From: Lingula anatina
Lineage: Eukaryota > Brachiopoda > Lingulata > Lingulida > Lingulidae
DNA length: 64,000 nucleotides
Reading direction: 5' to 3'
NCBI RefSeq assembly: GCF_001039355.2
Contig: NW_019775291.1
Coordinates: 285,895 to 349,894 of the forward strand
Part shown: positions 48,057-60,430 of the stretch, in pieces
How the letters are laid out: every line of letters begins with the position of its first letter
Position numbering within the stretch: position 1 is the stretch's first letter
Made by a program: the position numbers and the translations under genes
Notes under the pieces: generated by a model
Databases searched by the model: none
The model's input: the letters and a program-made list of their open reading frames with translations, nothing else
Told to the model about the DNA's origin: nothing

Positions 48057-48260
48057 TTTGTAGTCAAAATGAATTATAGTTAGTCGTTATTATTTATCGG
48101 GTCCAGTGGGTTATCAAAAATACGCCTTTTATGGCCATCATAAAGTGAACAGCTAAATAAAAAGGCTACTCCCTTAACACATTATATTTATAAGTTTTGC
48201 AGCATATTAGACAAAGGATAATGATTTGGGCATTTTCAAACACGTATAAAATATCTTTAA

Positions 48261-48262
<2 letters not shown>

Positions 48263-48341
<79 letters not shown>
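48263..48341. repeat. (TA)n microsatellite between the cytochrome c copies
   Basis: About 39 TA units. Other dinucleotide tracts in the window: (CT)n 2022-2057, (GT)n 18034-18062, (TA)n 19954-19993 and 55246-55281. Confidence 0.95.
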
Positions 48342-48345
<4 letters not shown>

Positions 48346-49075
48346 ACATATATGAATAATATAAATGAATTTAGAATACCGGTAAAAATAAAGACTGGGT
48401 AACATGAGAATGTTTTGCTCACCAATTCCGGTGTCATGCAAATGACCGATTCTACGGTGAAAAAACTTTTAAAAATGTAAAAAAAATATATACTTAGTCT
48501 TCATATCCCTCAAATATATGATATTGGACGAGATTTCCTTTCATATAAACCTGACAGTCAATCGTAACTTATCTACATGGCGTGAACATCTTATTAATTT
48601 ATTTATCTTGTAAAAGCGCTTTTTATTTTTTAAATTAATTAATTAATTTTATTTATTTATTTATTTATTTTTGCTGATAATTTTTTCATCCCGGTATAGT
48701 ACAGAAACCGCTGTCAGTACCATTATGGAAAAGAACTACAGAAATAATATCTCCACCTGCTCTAACGGAGAGGTCATTTATTTATTACCAACTAGTCAGT
48801 GTCGGCAAATTTTCCCTTGAATTGCTTTGCCAGACCCATTGGACTGGTTGGGCCTGTTATAACTTAGTACTTCTATGCTTAGTACATGTAAAATCAACCG
48901 TACCTTGCCATTCCAGACTTCGACTAGGTGAAAGCACTCTAAAAAGTGGTTTTAAATTTTGCTTTGAAAAGATAAGATAATGAAACATGAAAAAATAGAA
49001 ACAAATAAAATTGAACTTTTTTTTATCCTCTTTAATGTTCTTTTTTTTTTTTTTTTTTTTTTTTTTGCACAGGTT

Positions 49076-49638
49076 ATGGGGTCGTACAGATGTGGAGCTA
49101 CTAACTGGGGCTTTGAGAAGGGGAGGGCCATTTATAAAGAGCAATGTGGCAACTGTCACGTTCTTAAGACTCAACCTCATAAGACTGGGGCAAACTTCTA
49201 CGGGCTTCTTGGCCGCCAAATTGGACAGTCACCAGGATTTGTTTACAGTGAGACAAACAATGCTACAGGTCTGTGTTTTGACTGAATGTGCGCTTGCTCT
49301 TTCACACGCACACACACACACACACACATGCACACACACACACACACACACGCTAGCGCGTGTACAGAACTATCTACATTCTATCAAAGGGGAGGGTCTG
49401 TTTTACTTCCGCTCTCTTTCATAAACAGTAAAGCGTCACAAGTCGATACGACTTCTCCTTTTTCAGGTAACCCTGCATGTGAGCTATAAAATTTGAAATA
49501 TTTGTCCTTTTTTTAGGCATTACTTGCGGGCGGGAAACCATCTTCGAATACCTGGAGAACCCGAAGAAGAATATCCCAGGCACGAAAATGATCTTTGCCG
49601 GAATCAAGAAAGCTGATGCAAGGGTCGATCTTCTGTAA
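49076..49638 (+). pseudogene. Cytochrome c tandem duplicate, divergent and C-terminally truncated
   Basis: Exons 49076-49268 and 49517-49638 give 104 residues with the same exon structure as the upstream gene (193-nt first coding exon, same intron position), so it arose by DNA duplication and not by retrocopying. Upstream intron sequence is also shared (around 48815-48860 and 45505-45550). Heme motif CGNCH and the Met80 context PGTKM are kept. Changes at otherwise near-invariant sites: GANF for GPNL (Pro30 to Ala) and GITC for GITW (Trp59 to Cys). A TAA at 49636-49638 follows VDLL, and a 1-nt deletion beyond it removes the frame of the last nine codons seen in the other copy. It could be a pseudogene or a specialised paralog; I favour a decaying copy. 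Confidence 0.7.
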
Positions 49639-52600
49639 TACCGAAAGCAGAAACTGCTAAATAACTTTTCTTACTTTGAGCACGTAAGACTTTCCTCAAA
49701 TTGTTTTCGGGCGACTAAAGCTATTAAAATAGCTATGGCGTAACAGATTTATACACATTTTTTCCGGTCGTGGTTTGGATTTTATTATCAACAATGTGAA
49801 ATAAGTCTTTCCTACATTTGGTTTATGGCTTTTTGGCGGTCATGGTTTAGATTTTATTGTCAACAATGTGATATAACGTTTTCCTTTAATTGTTTTCTGG
49901 CTACTGATGGTGTAAACCGTGCGGTAAAGGTTTAAATAAAATATGTCCGGGATATTATTTAGTTTTCCACATGTTTCTCATATTGTATCCCTTATGGTTT
50001 GTAAATTACGCTAAAAAATTGCAATCTCTTCCCATTGGTAAATGATTGAGGCTGGAAGGGGGCGGAGGGGGGGTGTCAGCTGAAACTTGAAACGTGAACT
50101 CTGTTTAAATGTGTTATTTAATCTCTATGCCAATCAACAAACACGTCTCTTGTCAGGATTTACAACGCTTCTTTGCCAAAGACAAAGACGAAATACAATG
50201 TCACAAAATATATAGCCCTGTTAACCACTGTATTTGCAACAGCTTTGTTAAAAATAGATCAATGGTTATTGATTATTTATCTAGTAAATAAAATATGTTC
50301 ACGTATCCCCTTGCCTGAGAGCGAATGTTATTAAAAAAAAAAAAAAAAAAAAAAAAAACTCGCCGTCTGTTTTCCAAAATTCCAGAAATACCCGCCATCG
50401 AAATGTTGATCAGAAATACTTCATAATGACTTTTAATTAAAATATAACTTCTCCAAGCTCTGTTTTTTTTTGTTTTTTTTTTAGGGGGGGGATAAACTGA
50501 TTTATTTATTTATTTATTTAATTATTTTTTATTTTTTGGAGGGGGGGGGGAACTGTTTTAGTGGTACATGTTTACCTTTCGGCAATCTGAGAGGCTGACA
50601 CTTAGCCGTCGTAATGACTGGCAGTTGGAACGCCCATTCATATGAGGCCAAGGTTTAGATTAATTCTTCCTTAGCTTTGAGCGAAACGCGGTCGCTTCCC
50701 CAGGGACATATACATCTGTAAGCGCACCAGACCAGTATACAGTATGTATATGTATAACACATGCCCGTAGCCAGCAATTACACAAGGGGGGGGGGGGATA
50801 TTCTTTTTCTGAAGATGTGGACCTTTATGTCATGAAACCTTTGTTTACCTAGATCATATTTACCCAGAGTGGACGTTTTCCCAGCAAAAAGGGGGTTTCA
50901 AAGGGGGGGGAGGGGGTCCGAAAGATTCGGGTCTGTATCACTTTACTTAATGATAGTGACTTTTTCTGCTGCTTTTTGTCAAATTTATATTCATGCCAAC
51001 CGGATAAATTCGAGAAAGCTCCCCTACAACTATTTAACATGTAAGAAATGTAATTGAAGAGGCGAAAGTGAGACATTCAGGGAAATGTCAAATGTGGGAA
51101 AATTTCAGGGTAGACATATGCACTTTTAATAGGAGAGTAAAAAAAACCGCTTTAGAACAGTAAGAGCTCTTACAATTACATAAGCCGTCTACCCAAAGAT
51201 CGCCATAAAGACATATGAATATTAAATGAGTATTAATTTGCATATTAATTTCCATACAATTATCTTAAATTAAAAGTGAGTACTACGGTTCTTATCTTAT
51301 CTCATATGACGGCCCATTACCCTATCAAGTTCGTTGCAAATTGTTTCTGATAATCGTATTTCTTGTGTAGGAGAGCCGTAAGAAAACGTTAAAGCACAGT
51401 AGAGAGATTGCTTAAATGAGATGCTGCATTTTCCCATCATGTTAAGTGACATTGTCAGTTATTCTCTCTCACACAAGTGAAACATATATATTATACTCAG
51501 GAAGAAGTGGCTTACCGCGTCGCAAGCAATTAACTCCGTCCTCCATAGATGAATGGAGTTTAATGGTATACTAACCGCTTTTGAAACTGCCCCAAGGTAA
51601 TTTTTGCGTGTCTTCACAACCTGCAAAAGCTACTCCCCTTTCCCAATTCAGAGCTTGAATACTACATAACCCCTCAAATAAAACTACCTGATGTCGTTTT
51701 TTTTTTCTGAAATGGACATGAAGTTTTGGGGGTCAAGAACTTAACGTTGCATTAAACATTCAGAGCTATTTTTTTAAAATTCAAAACGATGTATCAAATC
51801 CAAGTGCAGGTCGGACCAAGCATTAATTCGTTATTTCGGAAAAAAATACTTTCTTAAAAAAAACGATGAAAATACCAGATAGGAAACCTTAAAAAGCGGA
51901 AGCGCCTCGAATGGTGAATAAAACAGAAAACAATTATACATCTTACTGAAAAAGTGTTTATTTCTACTGCACAAGTACATGAAGAAGATAGGATATATTA
52001 TACCTGAATTAATGACTATTTTAGTAGGATTAGCTATCTCACACACACAAGGGCATGGTGTAGAGTAGTTAAACTGTGCAGCAGTTTCAGTATATAATAA
52101 TAATAATAACAATAATAATAATAATAATAATTTATCAACTTTTTATAAAAATATACATAAAATTCCGATTGAAATTTGTCTGTGTAGTAATGTTATGTAA
52201 ATAATGTTCTATAATGATGGATTTTTAAAACTGTTCAATTTTCTACACTATAACTGTAGAGTGACTGATGGAGTCCCAAATGCTGGGACGAAAGCTATAA
52301 CAGGTACGCTTTTAGGTAAATTGTAGAAAATAAACAGTTTTAAATTTTCAGCACTATGAATACATCAAAATTGATTTCCTCCACGAGTTCTAAAATAAAC
52401 ATGCGAATTAAGCGCATTAAATGAATAACTCGTACTTTGTTGCATGTTGATCGGGCTCATTTGTTTCCTATCGTCGAGAAAACTTATCAATTTATTTAGA
52501 ACATCCACATTACGTTCGTCGTCTCATCATCATTCTCACTTAGGTCCATTCAATATAACTGTAATGACCACACAGTTTTGTCTTATGATAATTGTAATAA

Positions 52601-53541
52601 GTGAGTTGACTGTACAAGACAGCGATGAATAATGCGATAATGCCACATACATGTATGTGTAAATTCTTATGAATTACTTTATTTTCATTTCATCTAGATC
52701 TCTCAATTAACTTGCAGATTAAAAGAAAGGGTAAATTAGTAATCAATGAAAGAAAGATGACCTGATAACTTTTGTTCTTATAGCAGTATAGTTATGACTT
52801 ATATCGTATCCTGTCGATCCTTTGGCATATCTACATGTACATAACTGCCATAGCCTTTTTTTAGTGCCAAGAGTGTCGTTTCTCAATATCTTAAAAATTA
52901 GTCTCTAACCGATCAGCACCATCTTTGTCTGCGCAACTTAAATATTTAGTCCGTTTTCATATGCAGCTCTGAGTTTTATCTTGGTTTTCGCTCAGGTATT
53001 TTTCTACTACAATATGAAGGGAATGGAAAAACTGCTGGATTTTGCCTTCTTATCTCGTTATAAAGCTCTGTGGGAGGGGGTGAATGGGATTTCGCGGAAG
53101 CTAAGGGGTGGAGCGCGTGATAACGGTGCCTTCCCCTGGATCTCATAACTCATACCTGTTTGACAGATAAAATATCACGCGACTACGATGAAAATTGTGT
53201 CCCAAGGCTTTCCGCTTCCCGCCTTGAATCATCCCTGTGACAGTTTTATGGCCATGATGTTTCCTTTTTGCTTTTAAAGGCGTGTCACTTGTTGGTCAGG
53301 TGATTGACTTCAATATAGAATATACTGCCTAATACAAAAGCACACAGTTTACATGCAGAACATATAAACATAGAGAGGAAGGTTTTCGTTTTCATCCAAA
53401 AAAAAAAAAAAAAAAAAAAAACAATAAATTGGCGACTAAACAGTGTACACATATGCGATCACACAAAGTATTTTTCATAAAAAAAAACTGCTGAATGTTA
53501 CAGAATCTTTGTTCACTGGCTCACTTAATGCGGTGTCCTCT
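49639..53541. other. Intergenic region without recognised genes
   Basis: About 3.9 kb. Contents: an imperfect direct repeat (49766-49815 and 49838-49888, sharing TTTTATT and TCAACAATGTGA), poly-A at 50332-50358, G-runs near 50486 and 50542, a MITE at 50759-50937, and an (ATA)n tract at 52096-52130. Short open frames here have no domain I recognise and are not supported. Confidence 0.6.
50759..50937. mobile_element. MITE, GGCCCGTAGCC family, downstream of the cytochrome c pair
   Basis: Starts ACATGCCCGTAGCCAGCAAT and ends with a degraded right terminus (GATTCGGGTCTGTA). The interior has CCAGAGTGGACGTTTTCCCA, the reverse of the 40737 copy. No coding capacity. Confidence 0.6.
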
Positions 53542-54954
53542 TTATGTATTTTTTTCGTTTTCATCCAAAAGATAGTTTGTGATAAGATGTTTAAACCTCT
53601 CCTTATTTGATAATATAAAATTAGGTGCGAAAAACTTGTCGGTAGCGGGAGAGGCCATCTTCATGCCTTTTGGCTCCAGATAATTGCCATCAAACCAGCG
53701 TCCCTCTCTCACTAAGGTACGAAGGAAGTCTAATTTCTGCTTTTTCGGATCATCACCAAAACGCTCTCCATCCCCACTCAAGGCAGATGTCAACTTCGTT
53801 TTGATGCCATTTATATCGAAGCACCATGAACAATGCCATCCGGCAAATTTACCCTGTTCCCCAAGTTGCCATACCAATACATCTTTTCCTCCTTTCTTGT
53901 ATTCTGATACCTTACTCTTTTTTACCTCGCCTAATCCTTTTCGCAGCGTACCAGGTTGGTTGTCAAAAACTTGGCGGAGCATGCCTACCGAACACCCTGC
54001 GGACTGCACTGTCCAAACACGGTTCATTTTCCAGAAATATCCGTACACAGACCACCTAAGAACAAAGCCAAAGGGCTCAGGGTACCCGTCATGGAATTTG
54101 AGAAAGGCTATTGCATCACGGGACAGGATCTCATCGGCGTCAAGATGAAGAAACAGATCGTCTGGTCGTAGTGCTGCAATACTCGGGAATCCTTTTTTGA
54201 GAAAGTTTCTTGCATACCGCTCCATTTTAAATCCGTTCGTTTTACCGATTGCCAAAAAGTGGTCTAAATAAATATAGATGATATTTGAGTAAAAATCACA
54301 CAAGTATCCATCTTGTAGTTTTTGGTATAACAAAGGTAATTTGGGGTCCCCGTGAAGCGTGAAATTCGACTCTTCTATCATCACTACGTCGACCAACCCT
54401 GTTAGCTCGTGCAAAAGCGCTTCCAAAGTGTCAAATTCGTGATTCAGGAGCATTGAAATGACGACCTTTCTTGGATGTTTGCGAACTTTTATTTTTCTTT
54501 GAATTTCTTGTGGGAGTTTCGATATCCTGACCCGTGCAACTTCTGGTATGCTGCAGGCGTTTCCAGTCCAACCTTTCTGACAAACACACCCATTCTTTTC
54601 CTTTCGCCTCAGAGTACCAAATTTGAAACATCGAGTTCCTTTATATGAGACGAAATGCTGGTCTTCCGCATTTATTTCATCCAACTGAGCTGAAGCAATA
54701 GTGTACAGATCTGGAAAACGCCTGGCTGCTTTTGCTTTGCATGTAGCCTCAGAACTTTCAGCAGTTTGCTTCAGTTCTTGTTCGTCTACTCGTCCAGTTT
54801 GCTGATGAAAAGACGTTAGTTCCTTTTCATTAAGGCGTCTGTGAATTTTGTCCTCCATTGAGACGAAGTATAGCACACTAAGTTGAAAGACCACAAATAG
54901 CACCAGCAATGGGCGCCTGTAAATCTTAGCCCTGTATTTTATGCTCCGAAACAT
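53542..54954 (-). CDS. MGAT3: MGAT3-like beta-1,4-N-acetylglucosaminyltransferase, copy 1
   Basis: Predicted Golgi type II membrane enzyme of family GT17, which in vertebrates adds the bisecting GlcNAc to N-glycans. I start it at the ATG at 54954 (MFRSIKYRAKIYRR), giving 470 residues. The open frame continues upstream to a TTG at 55017 but contains no earlier ATG. Order: short basic cytosolic tail, one membrane segment (LLVLFVVFQLSVLYFVSM), stem, an EGF-like cysteine cluster (CVCQKGWTGNACSIPE), then the catalytic domain with FLHLDADEILSRDAI, VYGYFWKMNRVWTV and KFAGWHCSWCFDINGIKTKL. The coding region has no intron, as in vertebrate MGAT3. The ending is NYLLDENEKNT. A close paralog lies 7.9 kb away in the same orientation. 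Confidence 0.9.
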   Translation of the reverse strand: MFRSIKYRAKIYRRPLLVLFVVFQLSVLYFVSMEDKIHRRLNEKELTSFHQQTGRVDEQELKQTAESSEATCKAKAARRFPDLYTIASAQLDEINAEDQHFVSYKGTRCFKFGTLRRKEKNGCVCQKGWTGNACSIPEVARVRISKLPQEIQRKIKVRKHPRKVVISMLLNHEFDTLEALLHELTGLVDVVMIEESNFTLHGDPKLPLLYQKLQDGYLCDFYSNIIYIYLDHFLAIGKTNGFKMERYARNFLKKGFPSIAALRPDDLFLHLDADEILSRDAIAFLKFHDGYPEPFGFVLRWSVYGYFWKMNRVWTVQSAGCSVGMLRQVFDNQPGTLRKGLGEVKKSKVSEYKKGGKDVLVWQLGEQGKFAGWHCSWCFDINGIKTKLTSALSGDGERFGDDPKKQKLDFLRTLVREGRWFDGNYLEPKGMKMASPATDKFFAPNFILSNKERFKHLITNYLLDENEKNT

Positions 54955-55242
54955 ACTGTTTACCTTAATTTTTTTCAACCAATCAGCAAGTTGCTTTCCT
55001 TTAGACCTTTTGTCCAAGAAAATGTTTTCAAAATGACATCAACACTCTTTGTTCATAATCTTATTCTGGAGACAGATGCCTGAATTGAACCTGTGCTCAA
55101 CATTGATACATATCTTGCACATCTTAAGTTGAAGGTAATAATTTACCTACCTGTGAGGGGAGGGGGGAAGGGGGGTCCCACGTTTGCCCCACAGCTACCT
55201 GTCTACTTGACTATGCATGATACAGTGATTACTAATTTAGAA

Positions 55243-55285
<43 letters not shown>

Positions 55286-55315
55286 CTATATGCGACATAT
55301 TATTATAGAATGACA

Positions 55316-55496
55316 GATCGCATTTCGGAGTATCAGTCAGAACACCGTCAGGATGAGCCCACGGTCGTACTACAAAATTTGTTCTAGGATATGATACTCC
55401 GAAATGCGATCTGACACACACCTTGAAATCAGGTAGTGTGGTGCGATATACCGGTTAATTCAGGATCCTTATGTGCCGAGTCTGGTAGTTGGGTAG
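55316..55496. mobile_element. Short relative of the 550-bp inverted-repeat element
   Basis: Contains AGATCGCATTTCGGAGTATC and, further on, its reverse complement, followed by CACACACCTTGAAATCAGGT, ATACCGGTTAATTCAGGATC and CTGGTAGTTGGGTAGG. These are terminal sequences of the element at 60431-60980. The left arm is shortened. Confidence 0.65.
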
Positions 55497-56739
55497 GTCT
55501 GTGGTTGGTATTGTTTCGTATTAAAGGGCGGTTGTTTCGCTTTCCGTAAAGTGGTTGCGCGTGGCTTCACTAGCAGCAACACGACCATACCCGTCTTTTT
55601 CAAACTGTGAGAAAGACGCCACTGTTGCTACACATACGCCTACGCTGATATTTTCTTTTGGGGTAGAAAATAAAGATATACTTGTTTATAGATTGCATCA
55701 TTTTAGAATAATTCAGATACTATCAGTTGAGTTAATTGTGGGGCACAAGCTTTCGAATTATTCAAATACGGTACGGTATGTATGTTTAATAGAAATTTAA
55801 GTGCGTGAAGGGTGATATACCAGACAAGGACAGAAGTAACGCGTAATTACCAGTGTTTGTCAATTATCCTGTAAAACAGGCGTTTAAAACTCTGATATTC
55901 ACAACAATTTATGAAGTAGAAATCTGAGAGCAATAAGATTGGTGCTGTAGAGAGACTGCTAACCGAGTTAAAAATGCTACAGTTGTGAAACAGATTGCAA
56001 ACCTGAATAAAGAATGCTATAGTAGAGAAACCCAAGTCTTTACTGGTTTGACCCGTTGTGACAGGAATGTTAGAGCTAGGAATTGAAGCCCGGGTCCCAT
56101 GTGACTAGAACAGGTTNTGTCAATCAACTTACGTTACTCTACTAAACACTCCCCGCTCTTATTCGCTGCATGCTGTCAATTACTAACGTTACACAGGTAT
56201 CAGCGCTTGTTGTGAATCAACTAGGCCCTACGTAACCTTTCTAGTGGAAAAAAAGCTAGACTGTTATTTTTATTATTGTGATACAATAACAACAGGATCT
56301 AAAACTTTTAATTTTGACTTGATATGGCATTGTATAATGTTACTGAAGATCCTGACTCAAAAATTACAATACAATTTTAAAAAATGGACAAACTTTCAAT
56401 GTCAGGTTGGATTAATTAACCTTTGCTAAGTATGGGGATATCGTCGTTTACCTCAGGAAAATTCTTCGTATTATATGGCATATTTCACTCCAAAATGAAG
56501 AGTTGTTACTCTTTTAAAAGAACACCTTTTCAACAACAAGTCCCTTTTTTATTTCAATAGAACGCAGCAGACAGAGCGTACGTGGTAATCTGATCTATCA
56601 GTTATCAACTCCAAGCTTATATGTCCTAGTATATCTTCAGGTAGCCGTAACGGTACAGTAGCTCGCAATTTCAAGGGATGGGGGATTTTGCCAGATAAAA
56701 GTGAACCTTTTTATGTACAGACACAGATGTGTCTGTACA

Positions 56740-57249
56740 TATAGCCATCATCTGCGTCTGTCGTCGCCGTCGCCATCGTCGCCGTCGCCGTGCACTTTTA
56801 CCGATAACACGATAAGTGGAAAACTGTTTTTTCTTTTGGTTTGAAACTTACAGAACTGATGAATATTTATAATACGCAGGTCAAGTTTGAAAATCAGCAT
56901 GATCGGGTCACTTTTAGGGAATTTATGCTGTTTTTTCACTTTTTTCAGCATATATGCAGCACCGATAGCACGATAAGTGGAAAACCATTTTACCTTTTGG
57001 CTTGAAACTTACAGAACTGATGAATATTCATAATACGCAGGTCAAGTTCGAAAATCAGCATGATGGGATCATTTTTAGGGAATTTATGCTGTTTTTTCAC
57101 TTTTTTTCAGCATATATGCAATACCGATAACATGATAAGTGGAAGACCATTTTACCTTTTGGCTTGAAACTTACAGAACTGATGAACATTCATTATACGC
57201 AGGTCAAGTTCGAAAATCAGTATGATCGGGCTATTTTTATAAAAGTTAT

Positions 57250-57294
<45 letters not shown>

Positions 57295-57610
57295 AGCATA
57301 TGTGCAACACTGATAACACGATAAGTGAAAAACCATTTTACCTTTTGGCTTGAAACTTACAAAACTGATGGATATTCATAATACGCAGGTCAAGTTTGAA
57401 AATCAGTGTGATCGGACCAATTTTATGGAAGTTATGCTGTTATTTCACTTTTTTCAGCATATATGCAATACCGATAACGCATTTCAAGGAAAATCAATTG
57501 GCTAATTGTCATGAAATTCACAGGGGTGATCAGTCTTACTGAAATACAGATGAAGTTAGAAAATAAGCTCGATTGGTTAGTTTTGGTAAAGTTATGCCTT
57601 TTTTTGTATA
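56740..57610. repeat. About 162-bp tandem array with a GTCGCC-rich leader
   Basis: Units beginning CCGATAACACGATAAGTGG start at about 56801, 56962, 57124, 57310 and 57471 (periods 161, 162, 186, 161). The long period is due to a T42 run (57251-57292) in that unit. Shared words: GAAACTTACAGAACTGATGA, ACGCAGGTCAAGTT, TTTTTTCAGCATATATGCA. The fifth unit is diverged and further decayed traces appear near 58210-58290. Just before the array (56755-56792) is a run of CGTCGC/CGCCGT triplets. A short frame on the - strand through this leader is compositional. Confidence 0.8.
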
Positions 57611-58942
57611 TAAGTGTTTTTTCGTCAGATTTAATTCTTAGTCATGTTAACAATCTCATTTGTGAACTAATTAAATATGTAAAGGTGTTCTTTTGACATT
57701 TTCTGCATCTTAACAATATTGTTAGTTGATTATATAAAAATGATGGTAAACCTGTTATTGTGTATTGTGTAATAAAGTGTCAAAAAATGGAAATAAACTC
57801 ATATCTTTACAGTTTGTAAGATTCAATCATTCACCATGTTCAGAATCTCAGAATGGAGCAAACTGGACATTTAAAAATGTTCTATTTATATTTTTCCTAT
57901 GTCAACAATTTTCTTAGTTGTTCATTTAAAAATGACAATAAATTGATTATTTTGTTATATGTAAAAAAAGTGTTGAAAGTGGAAAGAAAATCATTTCAGT
58001 ACAGTTATCTCTTGTTTACATTTTGGCATTTTGAGGGTGTGACTCTGAACTCCCATGGCCTTGAAGACCTTTCCATGTCACATTTTCTGAACATCCATGA
58101 TACTTTTATTCTATTATTAAAAATTGATGGTCATTATGTTATATTGCATAAAAATTGAAGAAAACCCTATTTTGGACATCGCTGCTGGAATGACCATTAA
58201 GGAAAAACCATGTTACTTATGATACTCAAACTTACTGAAAAGTTTCATAAGACTGAAGTGCAGTTTGTGTTGGAAAATCAGTGTGATTGTTTTCTGTTTG
58301 GAAGCAATGCAGATCTATAGAGTGCTATATGGGGCTACTGTTTATGGATGGTGGTAATTGTCCCTTGGGGTAGTCACAAGCTAAATTCAGAGCTATAAAA
58401 TCACTTGCCTAATTAATTTCCAAGTGCCCATTAAATAAGATTACATAAAACACACGTTGAGATTTCCCAGTAAAGTCCCATAGGTTAAGCTCTCTTAACT
58501 GTGCCACATAATTAGGAATTAGTGATAATTATGCAGGTAAATATTGTTTAATATTGCAACTAAGTTTACAAAAGAAAAATTTTGTGTAACGCCAACATTA
58601 ATGCTATAGATGAATAACAGTGCTTTATTATCCTCAAACACATTGGGGTTATTCATATCATGTTAATACAGCAAGATTAAAAGTTTAAGTAACAGCTTTA
58701 TTGGAATATTTTTTGTTGTGTTTTCTTTACAATTTGTTTTTCAAACACTGGCATTTTCAGCTCCCATATGCATCCACCTGAAGCTCTTCACATTTTCTGT
58801 ATTTCCACATAAGCAGTTGCTTGATTTTTATGTCTTTAAACATTATGTAATATTATTTTATGCACTGTCATCATTTTTCAAATATTGGGATTTTCATTAT
58901 GTGAATTTGAACTCTCACGGTCCTGAAACTGTAATCTTATTG

Positions 58943-59108
58943 CAGGGGCGGATTGAGGCCGTCTTCTGGGTCTTTCAGATGACGGTCAGATTTTAAAGTT
59001 CACATTGATGGGTATCTGTTTTTTCTGTTGGAAGACCATCAAAAATGGAGGATGGATCAACAAAGATAATTTGGAATACTGTCAGAAAATACCTCTGCAT
59101 CTGCTCCT
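58943..59108 (+). mobile_element. MITE, GGGGCGGAT family, copy near the MGAT3 genes
   Basis: Starts CAGGGGCGGATTGAGGCC and ends CATCTGCTCCTG. It is flanked by TTATTG on both sides (58937-58942 and 59109-59114), a possible target duplication. Interior AACAAAGATAATTTGGAA is shared with 34730-34899. Confidence 0.65.
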
Positions 59109-59827
59109 GTTATTGACCATGTTACCCGTTGTGCATGATTAAAATTCAGTGTTGATTGGCAGTGCTTTTATAGGCATTATTTATTATTGCATCAAAATTG
59201 ACAAAATGACCCATTTTCTGCATTTTTATTTTCTGTATTTGTCTGTACATTTGACAGCTTTGCTGCCTTGTTTACCATTTCAGCACAGGACTTAACTCGT
59301 ACACGAACGTAGATCAAATTTTGATGCAGGGTGGACCATTTCCCCGTTAATTTTTTTTACCCCCCCCCCCTTCACTTCAAGACCACGACCCCTTGCCTTC
59401 AGGCCTACGTAATTTAACGGTCTCGACATTCCGTTTTACGTAAACAAGGTCACAGAAGAACGCTACTCTAAAGATGACAGCTGAGGGATGACATATTAAT
59501 GCCCGTTACAAAAGTAAAGCAAAATGTTGAAAATTATCCAGAGACATACTGCTTAGTATCTGTGAACACCTAGTGAAAAATCAACCCTTGGCCCTGGGAG
59601 AAGACACAAGGACGCTCTATAGTCATAAGTAAAGACATACTGAGCAGTGTTCGAAAAATAAGAAGCGAACTTTATTTTTAAAAAAATATGAAGCGAAATA
59701 CCCATCACCAACAATAGTCGTGTTTGTACCTGTAGCGCATATAAACTTGGCTTAATATGTAGCTATTGAACCACTTCACTGTCGTAATGTATTATTTGGT
59801 TACTTGTCTTTGCATGGCATACGTGTG

Positions 59828-60092
59828 CAGGGGCGGATCCAGGATTATTTGAAGGGGGGGTCCGCGGATGCGAAGACGACCCAAACCCCCTTGGCGTGGG
59901 GTTCGAGGCCCGCTGAAGGGCCCCGACAAAATTGGAATTCAAGAAGGTGAACGGTGCCATTTGGTACGGTTTAGAACTATGATGCAGCTAGTCAAAATTC
60001 TAATTTGAAGAGGGGACCTTTGGTGTGATTTTTTTCAGAAATCGAAGGGGTGGGGCAGGACCCCCCTGACAGCCCCCTAAATCCGCCACTGC
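59828..60092 (+). mobile_element. Different MITE with similar GGCGGAT ends
   Basis: Starts GCAGGGGCGGATCCAGG and ends CCCTAAATCCGCCACTGC, whose reverse complement gives GCAGTGGCGGATTTAGGG. The ends match the 165-bp family, but the 265-bp interior is unrelated and G-rich. It is probably mobilised by the same kind of transposase. No clear target duplication. Confidence 0.6.
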
Positions 60093-60430
60093 CTGTACTA
60101 CTAGACATAAACGTACAATGTAATATTATTAACATGTATATAGATCCTGTTTAGAGGATCCCGCTGGTAGTGACCACAGTCCACGAGAAATAAAATCATC
60201 AATTCACAATTTACAATAAATAAAACGCCAGTCATATCTCAGTAAATAAAACTCTAGTCATATCTCACTAATAATGCGAGTCGAAAATCCTGAAAATTAT
60301 AAATCACCGCGGGTATAATGACTCCATTTTTTGATATATAATGCATGACAACGCTTCGACGAAGGGTGAAAATTAAAAAGCTGCATTCATGAGTCACGGG
60401 AAGGGAGTGCTTCGCCGATATTGCTAATAC

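Noticed and set aside
54955-55017. A 21-residue longer start for MGAT3-like copy 1
   Set aside because: The first codon at 55017 is TTG, with no in-frame ATG upstream before a stop. The ATG at 54954 matches the start of the paralog.
56748-56951. Small - strand frame ending in Gly-Asp-rich repeats
   Set aside because: It reads through the CGTCGC triplets and one tandem-array unit. Other array units do not keep the frame.
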